A DNA stretch of 64,000 bases from Bacillota bacterium (GCA_023457255.1 JAEWMB010000007.1:75089-139088); one strand, 5' to 3'; positions 51,249 through 60,755 are shown, counted from the first letter of the stretch. The notes: generated by a model not told the origin, from the letters alone. Program-made: numbers and translations.

Positions 51249-53639
51249 ATGAACGAAAAAGCGTTACGTACATTAGAATATTATAAAATTATAGAAAAAC
51301 TTAGTGCTCTTGCAGGCTCTTGTCTTGGACGTGAAAAGTGCCATCAGTTATTACCTCTTACGAAGTTTGAGGATATTGTTCTGATGCAGCAAGAGACAAC
51401 AGACGCTTTGACAAGACTGTATGCTAAGGGTACCCTTTCCTTTTCCGGGATACCGGATATCAGAGATACTCTGATAAGATTAGAGATTGGTGCGTCCTTG
51501 GGAGCGGGGGAGTTATTGAAAATAAGTTCTGTTTTAACGGCGGTCTTAAGAGCTAAAAATTATGGTTATAACCAAAAAAATAACGAGGAAGCAGAAGAAG
51601 CAGCACAGGATAGCTTATCAGAACGCTTCCGATTATTAGAGCCGTTATCTCCAATTAATAACGAGATCCGACGTTGTATTATCTCTGAAGAAGAAATTGC
51701 AGACGATGCAAGTCCGGGGTTAAAGAGCGTAAGAAGACAAATTAAATTAACAAATGATAAGATACATGAACAGCTTGGAAGTATCTTAAATTCTGCTTCT
51801 ACCAGGGGAATGCTTCAAGATGCTATTATTACGATGAGAAACGGAAGATATTGTCTTCCGATTAAGCAGGAATATAAAAATACCTTCCAAGGTATGATGC
51901 ACGATCAGTCGTCGACGGGATCAACCGCTTTTATTGAACCTATGGCGATTGTTAAGTTAAATAATGAACTTGCAGAGCTTGCAATAAGAGAGCAGGAAGA
52001 GATAGAGAAAATACTTGCTGAACTTAGTAATTTGGCAGCTACGGAGAAGCATAATCTAAAATACAATCAGGCTGCGCTTGCAGAGCTGGATTTTATTTTT
52101 GCACGAGCGCAGCTCTCAAAGAGCATGAGGGCAAGTCAGCCACATTTTAATACTTGTCACTATATTAATATAAAAAAGGGCCGTCACCCGCTCATTGATC
52201 CAAAGAAGGTTGTCCCGATTGATATCTATCTTGGTGATAAGTTCGATTTATTAGTAATCACAGGGCCAAATACCGGTGGGAAAACCGTATCGCTAAAAAC
52301 GGTCGGATTGTTTACGTTAATGGGTCAGGCAGGGTTGCACATTCCTGCGTTTGATGGCTCGGAATTGTCAATCTTTGAGGAGGTATATGCAGATATTGGC
52401 GATGAACAGAGCATTGAGCAAAGCTTAAGTACCTTTTCCTCTCATATGACCAATACCGTTTCTATCTTAGAGCGTGCCAACGAGAATTCCTTAGTACTGT
52501 TTGATGAGCTTGGTGCCGGTACAGACCCAACAGAGGGCGCTGCTCTTGCGATGGCAATTCTTAGCTATCTTCATCAAAGAAAGATTCGTACCATGGCAAC
52601 CACTCATTACAGCGAACTAAAAATATTTGCTCTCTCTACGGAGGGAGTTTCCAATGCATGCTGTGAATTTAGTGTAGAGACCTTACAGCCTACCTACCGG
52701 CTGCTAATTGGTATACCTGGTAAAAGTAATGCGTTTGCGATATCTTCTAAGCTTGGTTTGTCGGATTATATCATTGAAAAGGCAAGAGAATTTATTGGTA
52801 CGAAGGACGAAAGTTTTGAAGATGTCATCAGTAACCTGGAAGCTAGCCGTATTGCGATGGAGAAAGATAAGGCAGCGGCAGAGCAGTATAAAAAGGAAGC
52901 AGAAGAGCTGAAACGAAAACTGACGGAGAAGAATTCAAAGCTTGATGCTGCAAAAGACCGAATCCTTAGAGAGGCCAATGAAAAGGCTAGATCGGTTCTG
53001 CAGGAAGCGAAGGATTATGCAGATGAAACCATCCGCAAGTATAATAAATGGAGCGCCGGTGGAGCCAATAATAAAGAGATGGAGAATGAGCGTGCCGCTT
53101 TGCGTGAAAAGTTAGGAGATACAGATTCCGGTCTGATAACCAAGGCAAAAAAGAACCGCAAACAGCATAAGCCTTCTGATTTTAAAATTGGAGATTCTGT
53201 TCATGTTGTTAGCTTAAACCTAAAGGGCTCTGTTAGCACACTTCCGAATGCAAAGGGAGACTTCTATGTACAAATGGGGATACTCCGTTCCCTTGTAAAT
53301 ATTTCAGACGTAGAGCTGGTTGAGGAAGAAACCAAAGTTGTGCAGGAGCCGGCTAAAACCCAAAGCGGTAAGATTCGTATGAGCAAGTCTATGTCCATTA
53401 GCCCGGAGCTAAATATTATTGGAAAACGTGTTGATGAGGCGCTTGCGTTGGTGGATAAATATCTGGATGATGCATATCTTGCGCATCTGCCACAAGTAAC
53501 GATTATCCATGGGAGAGGAACAGGTGCTTTAAAAGAGGCGGTTCATGCACATTTAAAAAGAACCAAGTATGTGAAAAGCTACCGGGTTGGAGGTTTTGGT
53601 GAAGGTGACCACGGGGTTACGATTGTGGAATTTAAGTAA
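51249..53639 (+). CDS. mutS2: MutS2 (RqcU) ribosome-rescue / anti-recombination ATPase
   Basis: The 796-residue protein has MutS core and clamp domains (about 1-310), the ABC-type ATPase (about 320-520; Walker A GPNTGGKTVSL, signature-like LSTFSSHMTNTVSIL, Walker B SLVLFDELGAGTDPTEG), a long coiled coil (about 525-620), a KOW-like segment and a C-terminal Smr nuclease domain (about 715-796; IIGKRVDEALALVDKYLDDA, then HGRGTGALKEAVHAHL). It lacks the mismatch-binding domain of MutS. In Bacillus MutS2 splits collided ribosomes and suppresses recombination. Confidence 0.96.
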   Translation: MNEKALRTLEYYKIIEKLSALAGSCLGREKCHQLLPLTKFEDIVLMQQETTDALTRLYAKGTLSFSGIPDIRDTLIRLEIGASLGAGELLKISSVLTAVLRAKNYGYNQKNNEEAEEAAQDSLSERFRLLEPLSPINNEIRRCIISEEEIADDASPGLKSVRRQIKLTNDKIHEQLGSILNSASTRGMLQDAIITMRNGRYCLPIKQEYKNTFQGMMHDQSSTGSTAFIEPMAIVKLNNELAELAIREQEEIEKILAELSNLAATEKHNLKYNQAALAELDFIFARAQLSKSMRASQPHFNTCHYINIKKGRHPLIDPKKVVPIDIYLGDKFDLLVITGPNTGGKTVSLKTVGLFTLMGQAGLHIPAFDGSELSIFEEVYADIGDEQSIEQSLSTFSSHMTNTVSILERANENSLVLFDELGAGTDPTEGAALAMAILSYLHQRKIRTMATTHYSELKIFALSTEGVSNACCEFSVETLQPTYRLLIGIPGKSNAFAISSKLGLSDYIIEKAREFIGTKDESFEDVISNLEASRIAMEKDKAAAEQYKKEAEELKRKLTEKNSKLDAAKDRILREANEKARSVLQEAKDYADETIRKYNKWSAGGANNKEMENERAALREKLGDTDSGLITKAKKNRKQHKPSDFKIGDSVHVVSLNLKGSVSTLPNAKGDFYVQMGILRSLVNISDVELVEEETKVVQEPAKTQSGKIRMSKSMSISPELNIIGKRVDEALALVDKYLDDAYLAHLPQVTIIHGRGTGALKEAVHAHLKRTKYVKSYRVGGFGEGDHGVTIVEFK

Positions 53640-53699
53640 TCACTGCACGAGGATTATGAAAAGGAACAATTTACTTTGCGTGGCAGAATGGAGGTTAGT

Positions 53700-54419
53700 A
53701 TGGCAACAAAGCAAAAGATTTTAATCGTGGATGACGATGCAAATATCGCAGAGTTAATCTCACTGTATCTGATGAAAGAATGCTTTGATACCAAAATTGT
53801 CTACGATGGGGAAGAGGCGATTGCTCAGTACCGGGAATATCAGCCGAATTTAATTCTATTGGATTTGATGTTACCCGGAATTGACGGGTATGAAGTTTGC
53901 AGAGAAGTTAGAAAGACCAGCTCGGTACCAATCATTATGCTCTCTGCAAAGGGGGAAATCTTTGATAAGGTCTTAGGGCTTGAACTTGGAGCGGATGATT
54001 ATATGATAAAGCCTTTTGATACAAAAGAGCTGGTTGCAAGAGTAAAGGCTGTACTTCGCCGTGTGGTGCCGTCCCAGTCGGCATCCGATCAGGTAACTGC
54101 TCAGGAATTGGGGGATTATGTTTCTTATCCTGATCTTGTTATAAATCAGTCGAATTATTCGGTTACTTATTATGGAGATTCTATTGAGATGCCGCCAAAA
54201 GAGCTGGAGCTGTTTTATTTTCTTGCTTCACACCCGAATCAGGTATTTACAAGAGAACAGCTATTAGACCATATCTGGGGATATGAATACATTGGAGATA
54301 CCAGGACGGTGGATGTTCACATCAAACGATTGCGTGAAAAAATAAAGGATCATATCTCTTGGAGGCTTTCCACAGTATGGGGAATTGGATATAAATTCGA
54401 AGTCAAAAAAACTAATTGA
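53700..54419 (+). CDS. Response regulator, OmpR/PhoB family
   Basis: The 239-residue protein has a receiver domain (residues 5-120; acidic pair in IVDDDANI, phosphoacceptor Asp in LILLDLMLPG, Thr/Ser and Lys in MLSAKG and IKPFD) and a winged helix (about 140-235; LELFYFLASHPNQVFTREQLLDHIWGYEYIGDTRTVDVHIKRLREKI). ATG 53700 follows GGAGG; the frame from 53676 is not needed. The partner kinase gene starts 27 bases later, with a 7-bp inverted repeat (TGACGCT/AGCGTCA at 54417-54432) spanning the stop codon. Its probable target is the HtrA-like gene at 56096. Confidence 0.92.
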   Translation: MATKQKILIVDDDANIAELISLYLMKECFDTKIVYDGEEAIAQYREYQPNLILLDLMLPGIDGYEVCREVRKTSSVPIIMLSAKGEIFDKVLGLELGADDYMIKPFDTKELVARVKAVLRRVVPSQSASDQVTAQELGDYVSYPDLVINQSNYSVTYYGDSIEMPPKELELFYFLASHPNQVFTREQLLDHIWGYEYIGDTRTVDVHIKRLREKIKDHISWRLSTVWGIGYKFEVKKTN

Positions 54420-54446
54420 CGCTAAAGCGTCAGAATAGAGGATGCT

Positions 54447-55850
54447 ATGAAGAAAACAGCATTTGTAAAATTAATTTTATGCTATTGCTTTGCTGCAATC
54501 TCGATGTTTCTGCTTTTGAATACCGTTGGCGTTAAATTCATGGAGAATAAGCTGATTGGCCGAAAAAAGGATGAGCTATATCATGAGGCAACTATCATTG
54601 CTTCTGATTATGCTACGGCTTACTATTCATTAGAGCTAACTCTTAATGAGATGGTGGAGCAGCTGCGGATTATTGATACCTTCCTTGGTACCCGAATCTG
54701 GATTGTCAAAAAAGATGGTGTGGTAGCAGCGGATACTAGAAGCAATGCGATAGGGATGAATATTACAAATATGGATGCTAATTTTTTGGAGCAGACTTTT
54801 TCAGAAAATGTTTATTTTAAGGGTATATTTGCGGAGCCCATGCTTAGTGTAGTGGTGCGCATTCCTTATAATTATTCAATTAAAGGATATGTTTGTATCC
54901 ATATACCGATGGATAGTATCCGAAGTGAAAGTATTTACTATATTGACTTTGTTAATATCTGTTACTTAGTGTTTTTAGTCATACTATTAATTATTTTTTT
55001 CATAATCTATTATATCACGGTATTTCCGGTACGGCGTATTACAAAAGTTTGCAGTGAGTATGCAAAAGGTAACTTTGAGGAACCAATGGAGTTACGAACG
55101 AATGATGAGTACAGGGATTTGGCAAACGGCGTCAAGTACATGGCAGATGAGTTGAGGAATCTGGATGATTATCAAAAGAAATTTGTGGCTAATATTTCTC
55201 ACGATTTCCGTTCCCCACTTACCTCCATCAGGGGGTATGCGGAAGCAATGAGAGATGGAACGATACCATATGAGCTGCAAAATAAATACCTTGATATCAT
55301 TTTGTTTGAAACAGAGCGTCTGACAAAATTAACGACTAATCTATTGGCATTAAACAGCTTTGATAATAAAGGCACCTTGCTTGAGGTCTCTTCTTTTGAT
55401 ATTAATGCGGTGATACGTAAGACAGCGGCTACCTTTGAAGGTCAATGTACAAAGAAGCGTATTGTACTTAACCTGGAGTTCTCTGCAAGGGAAACCCTTG
55501 TAGATGCGGATATTGACAAGATACAGCAGGTTCTTTACAACTTGATTGATAATGCAATTAAGTTTAGTAATGCGGATTCCACGATTAAGGTAACGTCGGA
55601 AGAAAAGGGCTCTAAGGTTTTAATATCTGTAAAGGATCATGGAATAGGAATTCCAAAAGACAGCATCAAAAAGATTTGGGAACGTTTTTATAAGACAGAT
55701 TCTTCACGAGGTAAGGATAAGAAAGGAACCGGACTTGGTTTATCAATTGCGAGGGAAATCATTGCCTCTCATAACGAAAATATCAATGTTGTCAGTACCG
55801 AGGGGGTTGGCACCGAATTTATTTTTTCACTGCAGAAAACAGATTATTAG
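54447..55850 (+). CDS. Sensor histidine kinase
   Basis: The 467-residue kinase has two membrane helices (about 7-27 and 170-195) framing an extracellular sensor of some 140 residues, then HAMP (about 195-250), dimerisation/phosphoacceptor domain with the His in NISHDFRSPLTSIRGYA (near 250), and ATPase domain (N box LYNLIDNAIKFSN, G1 DHGIGIP, G2 GTGLGLSIA). It is of the PhoR/ResE class. The stimulus is unknown. It forms a two-gene unit with the regulator, and 245 bases later comes the HtrA-like gene. Confidence 0.92.
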   Translation: MKKTAFVKLILCYCFAAISMFLLLNTVGVKFMENKLIGRKKDELYHEATIIASDYATAYYSLELTLNEMVEQLRIIDTFLGTRIWIVKKDGVVAADTRSNAIGMNITNMDANFLEQTFSENVYFKGIFAEPMLSVVVRIPYNYSIKGYVCIHIPMDSIRSESIYYIDFVNICYLVFLVILLIIFFIIYYITVFPVRRITKVCSEYAKGNFEEPMELRTNDEYRDLANGVKYMADELRNLDDYQKKFVANISHDFRSPLTSIRGYAEAMRDGTIPYELQNKYLDIILFETERLTKLTTNLLALNSFDNKGTLLEVSSFDINAVIRKTAATFEGQCTKKRIVLNLEFSARETLVDADIDKIQQVLYNLIDNAIKFSNADSTIKVTSEEKGSKVLISVKDHGIGIPKDSIKKIWERFYKTDSSRGKDKKGTGLGLSIAREIIASHNENINVVSTEGVGTEFIFSLQKTDY

Positions 55851-56004
55851 CTCTAGTCCTAGCTGTAAGGAATCGTTTTCTAGTTTGTGGTATACGAGTG
55901 TAAAGGGAATTCCCAATTACGACACAATAAAGTAGATTACAAAGCTATTGGCTTGGTAATAATGTCAAAATACAGTAAAGTACCGCAAAATCGTAGTTTT
56001 ATTG

Positions 56005-56047
56005 TTTACAGTTTCTTCATAGTTAGTTCATAAGTCTGTGCTAAAAT
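56005..56047 (+). promoter_or_regulatory. Three direct half-sites at 11-bp period and -10 element
   Basis: TTTACAG (56005-56011), TTCATAG (56016-56022) and TTCATAA (56027-56033) repeat with exactly 11 bp between starts, overlapping the -35 area of an extended -10 promoter (TGC-TAAAAT, hexamer 56042-56047). Tandem 11-bp-spaced half-sites are the binding pattern of PhoB/PhoP/OmpR regulators. The nearest such regulator is encoded at 53700-54419. Confidence 0.6.
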
Positions 56048-56095
56048 AGTAAGACAGGCACAATTGATACTTATGTATGCGTAAGGAGAGCACAT

Positions 56096-57448
56096 ATGGA
56101 AACAAAGACACCTGAACCTGAGAAAGAGTATCGCTTTATTCAGGAAAAAGTAGTACCCAGGAGGAAGCACAAGGTTAAGAAGATGGCATTCGCCGCTGCC
56201 TTTACTGTGCTTCTCGCAATAATTTTTGGATTGGTGGCAAGATATGTATTCTTAAAATCCGATCAGTTCTGGATTAAGGTGCTAGGGATTGATACGACTG
56301 AAAGGGAACATATTACTTTCCCGTCCGAAGGACCAGAGGAACCTCCCGGTTCAGGAGAGAATATTACAGCTACTCCGGGTATCAGTACAACACCGGAACC
56401 AACCGATCCTGTTACTCCGGCACCCGGGGAAGAAAACGGTGAACAAGTGACAGTTGTGGAGAAGAAGATAGAAGCAACCGTAGAGGATTATGAACGTATT
56501 CTATTAGAATTAAAAAAGGTTGCTAATTCTGCTGCGAGTGGATTGGCTGTAGTGACCGCCATAGAAAACCGAGTGGATTGGTTTGATGAAACCTATGAAA
56601 CGAAACGTACGACAACCGGTATCATTATTGGTGAGAATAATGCGGAATTGCTTATTTTAACAAGTCTTAACAAGATTAATGGTGCCAGTGATTTGGAAGT
56701 AACATTTAACTCCAGTTTTACCGTTTCGGGTAAACTGTGGTCATATGATAAAGATTATAATCTAGCAGTCGTAGCAGTGAAATTGAAAGAAATATTACCC
56801 CAGCAAATGACAACGATTAAAACAGCAGAGCTTGGAGAATCGTATTCAATAACGCTTGGTGCACCGGTAATTGCACTTGGCAAGCCAAATGGATATAATG
56901 GCTCAATGATGTTTGGTATGGTATCAAACAGAGGGGATTTCCATTACATCATGGATAATCGCCTTGATATATTTCATACGGATTTGAATGTAAACAGTAA
57001 CAGTGATGGTGTTATTATCAATACAGGAGGACAGATTATTGGTATCATGACCCAAACGATGAAGGATGATGCAAATCCGAATGTAAGTACGGTGATTGGT
57101 ATCTCCAGGTTAAAACCAATCATTGAAAAGTTAGCCAATAAGACGGAACGAATTTCTTTTGGAATCATAGGTGAAGATATTCCACAAGACGTTTTACAAT
57201 CCTTTAACCTTACTGCCGGAATTTATGTAACGGAAGTAAGATCTGATTCACCGGCGTTTAATGCAGGGATTAAGCAGGGAGACATTATTACTCAGGTAAA
57301 TGAATTCTCAGTTAGTTCTATGTCTAATTTTGCTAGTCTGCTAAATAATTATAAATCAAAAGAAACCGTAACCGTTGTAGTGCACCGAAAGGTGAAACAA
57401 GAACTTTCGGAAAAGAGTATTGAAGTTATTTTAGAAATTAAAGAATAA
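56096..57448 (+). CDS. HtrA/DegP-like PDZ protein, probably catalytically inactive
   Basis: The 450-residue protein has a cytoplasmic basic start, one membrane helix (about 30-51), a Pro/Thr-rich linker (about 75-125), a trypsin-like domain (about 140-345) and a C-terminal PDZ domain (about 350-448; GIYVTEVRSDSPAFNAGIKQGDIITQVN). At the catalytic positions, the His site (normally TNxHV) reads TSLN near 189-192, and the Asp site (normally DLAVL) reads NLAVV near 222; only a Ser remains in NSNSDG near 303. Two of the three catalytic residues are therefore missing. It may be a substrate sensor or scaffold in envelope stress control. Its position after the two-component pair and the 11-bp repeats supports regulation by that system. 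Confidence 0.82.
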   Translation: METKTPEPEKEYRFIQEKVVPRRKHKVKKMAFAAAFTVLLAIIFGLVARYVFLKSDQFWIKVLGIDTTEREHITFPSEGPEEPPGSGENITATPGISTTPEPTDPVTPAPGEENGEQVTVVEKKIEATVEDYERILLELKKVANSAASGLAVVTAIENRVDWFDETYETKRTTTGIIIGENNAELLILTSLNKINGASDLEVTFNSSFTVSGKLWSYDKDYNLAVVAVKLKEILPQQMTTIKTAELGESYSITLGAPVIALGKPNGYNGSMMFGMVSNRGDFHYIMDNRLDIFHTDLNVNSNSDGVIINTGGQIIGIMTQTMKDDANPNVSTVIGISRLKPIIEKLANKTERISFGIIGEDIPQDVLQSFNLTAGIYVTEVRSDSPAFNAGIKQGDIITQVNEFSVSSMSNFASLLNNYKSKETVTVVVHRKVKQELSEKSIEVILEIKE

Positions 57449-57515
57449 TAATCGTTTAAATTAAGAGATCGTCCTGAGACATATCTCAATGGGAACTTTA
57501 AATGACCTCAAAAAT

Positions 57516-57544
57516 AAGCCTGCCGAATTTTTCGGCGGGCTTTT
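57516..57544 (+). terminator. Terminator after the HtrA-like gene
   Basis: AAGCCTGCCGAA (57516-57527) pairs with TTCGGCGGGCTT (57531-57542, with one G-T pair), then TTTTC. Confidence 0.92.
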
Positions 57545-57674
57545 CTCTGCGCTAAGGCGAAACGTTTTCTGGCAGTACCCTTTTGTATACTGTACGAGGC
57601 GAACTTCTTTTGTAATTGATGTACTGGTTTATGGTATAATAAGACTGTCAGACTGAAGGTCTGTGAGATCAAGA

Positions 57675-57707
57675 CCATGAATTTTTACTTTAAATTCATG
57701 GTATAAT
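57675..57707 (+). promoter_or_regulatory. Inverted repeat joined to an extended -10 before the GH115-type gene
   Basis: CCATGAATTT (57675-57684) and AAATTCATGG (57692-57701) are exact reverse complements with a 7-base loop; the right arm runs into TGGTATAAT (-10 at 57702-57707). A second TGGTATAAT lies 67 bases upstream (-10 at 57635-57640). No good -35 is present at either, suggesting activator or repressor control. Confidence 0.55.
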
Positions 57708-57741
57708 GGAGAAAAACAGCGGGGAAAGGTCAGGTACAGAA

Positions 57742-59745
57742 ATGTTTATTTTTAGTAAGAATACCAGAATTATATCGGAGGAGCTATCAAAGCCTATTTT
57801 AAATGCAATTCATATTCTGGAAAGAGATAGGGATAAGGTTTTTGAGAATTCCTCATGTCCTGACAATGTCATATTATTAGTAAAGCAAGAGGGTCTGGAA
57901 GAGGAGCAATATAATCTGGACATACGTGATAATACAATTAAGGTGTCTGCAGGAGATGATTTAGGTTTTATATATGGTTTATTACATATTAGTGAGTATT
58001 ATTTGGATATTAAGCCTTTCTGGTTTTGGATGGATCAGAAAATAGAAATAAGAGAAAAAGTAGAGATTGAGAATTCCTGTTTCGTATCTGTTAAACCGGT
58101 AGTTTGTTATCGTGGATGGTTTTTTAATGATGAAGTATTAATGTTAAAGTGGAAGTTTAATCAAGATGGGATTGCAGGATGGAAGATAGCCTTTGAAACT
58201 CTTTTAAGGTGCGGAGGTAATATGGTGATCCCCGGTACGGATAAAATGTCCCGAAAAAACAGGGAACTGGCGGCAGAAATGGGATTGTGGATTACTCATC
58301 ATCATGCAGAACCCCTAGGTGCGGAGATGTTTGTGCGAAAGCATCCGGATCTAAAACCTAATTTTATGGAGTATCCCGGCTTGTTTTATCAATTATGGGA
58401 AGAGGCAGTAATAGAGCAGAAAGATTATAAGGTAATCTGGAACCTTTGCTTTCGTGGTCAAGGTGATCTTCCTTTTTGGAATAATGATACAAGCGGTCGC
58501 TTTCATACCCCGGAAAAGCAGGGCAGGTTAATTAGTGAACTAATAGAAAAGCAATGTCAAATTGTTAGAAAGCATGTAAAAAGTCCTGTATTTTGTACAA
58601 ATCTCTATGGTGAAATTATGGAATTATATGAAGAGGGGTATATTGAATTACCTTCCGACATTATTAAGGTCAGAGCCGACAATGGTTTTGGGAAAATGGT
58701 GACTAGAAGGCGTGATAACCACAATGCCAGAGTTTCTTCCATGCCGGATAAAAAGGACCGTGGGGCTCAGGGAATCTATTATCATGTTTCTTTTTATGAT
58801 TTACAAGCTGCAAACCACATTACTATGTTACCGAACTCGGTTTCTTTTGTAGACCGCGAGTTGTCGGAAGTAATCTGTAACGGCGGTGATGATTTTTGGG
58901 TAATTAATTGCTCCAATGTCCGGCCGCATGTTTATTATCTTGATGCGGTAAGGAAAAAATGGTCTGGCAGAACAATTACTGACGAAATACAGAGCCAGGA
59001 GTTCTGTACGGATTATTATGATGGATTAAAACAGGTCGCCTCCTGTTATCAAAAATATCCTGAGTCCATGCCGGCATATGGCAAAAATGAAGATGAACAT
59101 ATTGGAGAGCAGTATTATACCGAGAATTTAAGAATTGCCGCACATCAGTTCCTGTTAGATAGGACGAAGAATGCAGAAGAATTATACTGGATTGCCGGTA
59201 ACGTTTCATTAGGGCAGCAGGTAGAACAGGTGTGTGCTCTATGCAGAAACGATCTTAATAAGCTTTCCGGTCTATATCATCATTGCAGCTTGGTTAGTGA
59301 AAGGCTTATTGGAGACAAGAAATTACTTTTTGACTCCAATCTCTTTTTGCAGACGAAGATTCATTATTACTGCGCCAAAGGGGTAACCATATTTGGGGAT
59401 GCTTTTCAGGCATTTGAACGAAAGGAGTACAGAAAGGCTTTTGTCTTGTTTGGAAAAAGTGCGGAATTATTTGATAATGCAAAAGAGCAGATGCGTATGG
59501 CAGAATATGGGGTGTGGGAGGATTTTTACTTGAATGACTGCCTTGCAGATGTGAAACATACTGCTTATATGATAAAGAAAATGATGGGTGTAGTTCGGGA
59601 ATATGGCGATAATGTGCGACATGACAAATGGTACCGGGAATTTTGCTATTCGAAGGAGGATCAGAGTGTATTTTTACTTTTAGTCACAGATAATCACAGG
59701 ACAGATTGGGAGTTGTACCAGATAATGAAGGAGAGGATGGAATAA
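57742..59745 (+). CDS. GH115-family glycosidase (xylan alpha-glucuronidase-like)
   Basis: The product (667 residues from ATG 57742; 679 from ATG 57706, which overlaps the -10 and lacks a ribosome binding site) resembles the GH115 family, which removes glucuronic acid from xylan or releases galactose-linked uronates. Visible similarity: an N-terminal beta domain ending VSAGDDLGFIYGLLHISEYYL, the barrel start PVVCYRGWFFNDE, FRGQGD, and DDFWVINCSNVRPHVYYLDAV. It is shorter than most GH115 enzymes (about 800-1000), lacking the C-terminal domain, and has no signal peptide, so it would act on imported oligosaccharides. Catalytic residues could not be verified by eye. Confidence 0.72.
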   Translation: MFIFSKNTRIISEELSKPILNAIHILERDRDKVFENSSCPDNVILLVKQEGLEEEQYNLDIRDNTIKVSAGDDLGFIYGLLHISEYYLDIKPFWFWMDQKIEIREKVEIENSCFVSVKPVVCYRGWFFNDEVLMLKWKFNQDGIAGWKIAFETLLRCGGNMVIPGTDKMSRKNRELAAEMGLWITHHHAEPLGAEMFVRKHPDLKPNFMEYPGLFYQLWEEAVIEQKDYKVIWNLCFRGQGDLPFWNNDTSGRFHTPEKQGRLISELIEKQCQIVRKHVKSPVFCTNLYGEIMELYEEGYIELPSDIIKVRADNGFGKMVTRRRDNHNARVSSMPDKKDRGAQGIYYHVSFYDLQAANHITMLPNSVSFVDRELSEVICNGGDDFWVINCSNVRPHVYYLDAVRKKWSGRTITDEIQSQEFCTDYYDGLKQVASCYQKYPESMPAYGKNEDEHIGEQYYTENLRIAAHQFLLDRTKNAEELYWIAGNVSLGQQVEQVCALCRNDLNKLSGLYHHCSLVSERLIGDKKLLFDSNLFLQTKIHYYCAKGVTIFGDAFQAFERKEYRKAFVLFGKSAELFDNAKEQMRMAEYGVWEDFYLNDCLADVKHTAYMIKKMMGVVREYGDNVRHDKWYREFCYSKEDQSVFLLLVTDNHRTDWELYQIMKERME

Positions 59746-59774
59746 CGCAGACAAATACCTGTGAATGGGAAAGA

Positions 59775-59831
59775 GCCGGTATCTCTTAAAATAAGCAGTT
59801 ATTAAGTCCTGTTATTTTAGGAGAGACCGGC
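59775..59831. repeat. 20-bp imperfect inverted repeat between convergent genes
   Basis: The 20 bases at 59775-59794 (GCCGGT to AAAATAA) and 59812-59831 pair with two mismatches around a 17-base loop. Convergent genes end on both sides (59745 and 59871). No T-run occurs, so it may be a factor-dependent or bidirectional terminator, or an mRNA 3'-end stabiliser. Confidence 0.6.
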
Positions 59832-59870
59832 GTCAGCTTTATGGTATGTCACGGTAAGAAAATACTTTCC

Positions 59871-60755
59871 TTAAGCATGAGATAACTTTGGAAAACGTAA
59901 TTTAAGATGCTCTATTGTAAGTAGATCTTTACCAAGAATAAATAGGGTACTATCCTCCTCCTTGTAAGTGGATACTTTATAGGAAGAAGGATGAAAAGGA
60001 GTAAATCCTAACTCTATGATTTCAATCGTGTCTCCGTAGAATAAGGCGATATCTTTCGGTTCAATAATTTTTGAAGCGATAATCTGGTGAAGGAAAAGAG
60101 TTTTTTCATGAATCGAAGCTACGATGTAGCAATTTAAATCAGGCAGATAATAAATGTTATCACAGTACGGGCCTGTTAACCCAAATGCCATAAGACCAGG
60201 ATTATCCATCGAAAAGGCTTCATTTGGTATACTATGTTTCATTGCTTTTAGTAAAGCATTACGGTTCTTATCCTCAGACAGATCTACTTTTTGAGGTTTT
60301 AAGTTTTTATCATTAAGGTTATATTTTGATTCTGAAGAATTTACAGGAAAACGATAAACATATTCGTTGCTTTTAGTAAATCCAAACTTCGGATAAAACT
60401 CAAGTACACTGTCATTTGCAAAGAGATAGATTCCATCCGCTTTACCAAGATATTTTTCTAAAATAGATTCCATCAGTTTACGGCTAAGACCTTGGCGGCG
60501 ATAAGCGGAATCAGTCATAACAGTACCGATTTGCAGGAAGTTCTTTTTCCTGCCGTTGATTGTCATAGGCATATGGTTAACAGAAATATTAGCTACTACG
60601 GTATTATCCCTCACGATTGAATGCGGTTCATATAGTTCACTCCAATACCCATTGTCATACCAGTCCTTTAGTTGAAAATGAAATACCTTTTGGGTTAATG
60701 TATGAAAGCTATTTCTTAATACGGTGTCATTTTGATAATTTACCTTATACTCCAT
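59871..60755 (-). CDS. GNAT acetyltransferase, Eis-like two-domain type
   Basis: The 294-residue protein begins with a GNAT domain (about 1-140): acetyl-CoA motif TVMTDSAYRRQGLSRKLME near residue 78 and FANDSVLEFYPKFGFTK. A second domain of about 120 residues follows, as in the larger Eis-like acetyltransferases of Firmicutes (DUF4111/SCP2-like region not certain). The substrate is unknown. Its leader on the minus strand contains CAGAAATGAGG, like several plus-strand genes here. Confidence 0.82.
   Translation of the reverse strand: MEYKVNYQNDTVLRNSFHTLTQKVFHFQLKDWYDNGYWSELYEPHSIVRDNTVVANISVNHMPMTINGRKKNFLQIGTVMTDSAYRRQGLSRKLMESILEKYLGKADGIYLFANDSVLEFYPKFGFTKSNEYVYRFPVNSSESKYNLNDKNLKPQKVDLSEDKNRNALLKAMKHSIPNEAFSMDNPGLMAFGLTGPYCDNIYYLPDLNCYIVASIHEKTLFLHQIIASKIIEPKDIALFYGDTIEIIELGFTPFHPSSYKVSTYKEEDSTLFILGKDLLTIEHLKLRFPKLSHA

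Noticed and set aside
57706..57741. ATG 57706 as start of the GH115-type gene
   Set aside because: No ribosome binding site, and the codon overlaps a probable -10 element.
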